Positions 63,901 to 64,000 of a DNA stretch of 64,000 nucleotides are shown piece after piece (within the stretch, counting starts at the first letter, position 1; each line of letters begins with the position of its first letter). The position numbers and the translations under genes were made by a program. The DNA lies in assembly GCA_030684935.1 (NCBI GenBank), contig JAUXXH010000019.1, positions 1-64,000 of the forward strand, given 5' to 3'. The notes beneath the pieces are model-generated. The model was not told where the DNA came from, searched no databases, and worked only from the letters and a program-made list of their open reading frames with translations. The stretch comes from Pseudolabrys sp. GTDB taxonomy: Bacteria; Pseudomonadota; Alphaproteobacteria; Rhizobiales; Xanthobacteraceae.

Positions 63901-64000
63901 GGGCGCGGATCGCCTCGACTAGGCGGGTGGCGCGGGCATCGACCCGCGCCTCGGCGTCGCCCGGCCGGTCCGCGCCGGCCAGCAAGGCGGTGGCAATGGC
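60980..64000 (-). CDS. putA: Bifunctional proline dehydrogenase / glutamate semialdehyde dehydrogenase PutA (5' end outside window)
   Basis: More than 1000 residues are in view and the frame is still open at the window edge, so the first few dozen codons are missing. The FAD-dependent proline dehydrogenase barrel fills the first half (RLVKGAYWDTEIKRAQERGL, YPQFATHNALT). The aldehyde dehydrogenase half has CISPWNFPLAIFVGQ, ETGGINAMIV with the catalytic glutamate and SAGQRCSALRLLC with the catalytic cysteine. The enzyme oxidises proline to glutamate at the inner membrane. There is not enough N-terminal sequence to know whether the ribbon-helix-helix DNA-binding domain is present. Confidence 0.95.
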   Translation of the reverse strand, partial: AIATALLAGADRPGDAEARVDARATRLVEAIRAQAGGFGGVEDFLHAYALSTKEGLALMVLAEALLRVPDGATADRLIEDKMAAGDWAHHDTRSSALLVSASAWTLGMTARVIHPGETPDGIVDALVRRLGLPAVRAATRQAMRLLGSHFVLGQTIDEALKRASSQPVYLYSFDMLGEGARTAGDAARYMQSYAGAITAIGKAAGQQAGISVKLSALHPRYEPLSRARVLRELPGRLLELARLAKSYQLNFTVDAEEADRLELSLDVIAAVLRDPSLRGWDDFGLAIQAYQKRAPAVIGWIADTAEALGRRLTVRLVKGAYWDTEIKRAQERGLADYPVFTRKAMTDLCYQDCVRRLLAARPRLYPQFATHNALTIAGTIEDAGGTTGYEFQRLHGMGDALYAALLAELPDLACRVYAPVGGYADLLAYLVRRLLENGANSSFVSVAADPDVPIADIIRRPQRWIADSAHARHAHIPLPRDLFAPVRGNSAGVEFGDGEAFDALRDAIGAAPPAEPAAPLIDGVGIAGRRRDVASPIDGSIIGTVQEGDETIVASALAAAQSGFAAWDAVGIAARSAALERAGDLIEASRGRLIALLQSEGGKTIDDAVSEVREAADFCRYYAAEARRTLATQMLPGPTGESNELRYRGRGIVVCISPWNFPLAIFVGQIAGALAAGNAVVAKPAEQTPLIAFAAVKLLHDAGVSASALHLVPGDGAVGAMLTGDRRVAGVVFTGSTEVARIINRTLAARDGPIPPLIAETGGINAMIVDATALPEQVTDDVIASAFRSAGQRCSALRLLCLQDDIADRVLAMVSGAADELAVGDPRDPATQIGPVIDSEARDKLDLWVATMDTRGAVRFRWDERRALPVDGTYVAPTIVELDRARELQTEVFGPVLHVVRWRADELDQLIDDIAGNGYALTLGIHSRIDATVAHIANRLPHGNIYVNRNMIGAVVGSQPFGGSGLSGTGPKAGGPHYLHRLALEQVVTVNTAASGGNAMLLSEEE

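Overview
The window is GC-rich, densely coded DNA with the gene content of a Hyphomicrobiales (Rhizobiales) alphaproteobacterium, probably close to the Nitrobacteraceae/Xanthobacteraceae. The evidence is a class I lysyl-tRNA synthetase, three ethylmalonyl-CoA pathway enzymes, a PodJ-like polar protein, the four-gene Lhr/ligase/exonuclease/PdeM repair cluster, families such as TIGR02186, DUF6460 and DUF6494, and several families of dispersed palindromic repeats typical of this order. The genus cannot be read from the sequence alone.

Layout. 1-17.3 kb: end of a RecD-like helicase gene, then beta-oxidation genes on the minus strand (FadB-like fusion, thiolase, two acyl-CoA dehydrogenases, a MerR regulator). 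These are interleaved with a cupin gene, an EAL phosphodiesterase, an MFS carrier, a PAS protein and a TetR-controlled RND efflux pump. 17.6-24.3 kb: a 1217-residue PodJ-like Sel1-repeat membrane protein, a TauE/SafE-type permease coupled to a TIGR02186 partner, and a more AT-rich GSU2403-type nucleotidyltransferase with a striking array of operator-like sites. 24.4-30.8 kb: the DNA-damage cluster (pdeM and lhr on minus, exonuclease and ligase on plus). Three of its four genes carry an in-frame copy of the same palindromic repeat. 30.8-38.6 kb: small membrane protein, pyrD, LexA-like repressor, Tat-exported carbonic-anhydrase-like protein, lysyl-tRNA synthetase, flavoprotein, a 25-codon small ORF with a near-perfect Shine-Dalgarno and its own terminator, an amino-acid-type binding protein and an attachment protein.

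38.6-51.1 kb: mcd, ccr and ecm of the ethylmalonyl-CoA pathway (acetyl-CoA assimilation without isocitrate lyase). Between them lie a chemoreceptor, a YihY/BrkB membrane protein and a tightly coupled cassette of acyltransferase, carrier protein, AMP ligase and PLP decarboxylase, related to exosortase-A-associated families but with no exosortase present. The upstream regions of mcd and ccr/ecm share a TGCA-N-TGCA palindrome. 51.2-64 kb: a cytoplasmic hybrid histidine kinase, gluQRS, an AlkA-like glycosylase with a hydrolase, an HNH nuclease, dsbB, tRNA-Leu(CAA), small secreted basic proteins, a SAF-domain oxidoreductase, hisE and a 5'-truncated putA.

The most interesting items are the repeat insertions translated inside the repair enzymes, the exosortase-less carrier-protein/decarboxylase cassette, the nucleotidyltransferase with paired TTCCACT sites, the self-contained small ORF, and the candidate shared operator of the ethylmalonyl-CoA genes.
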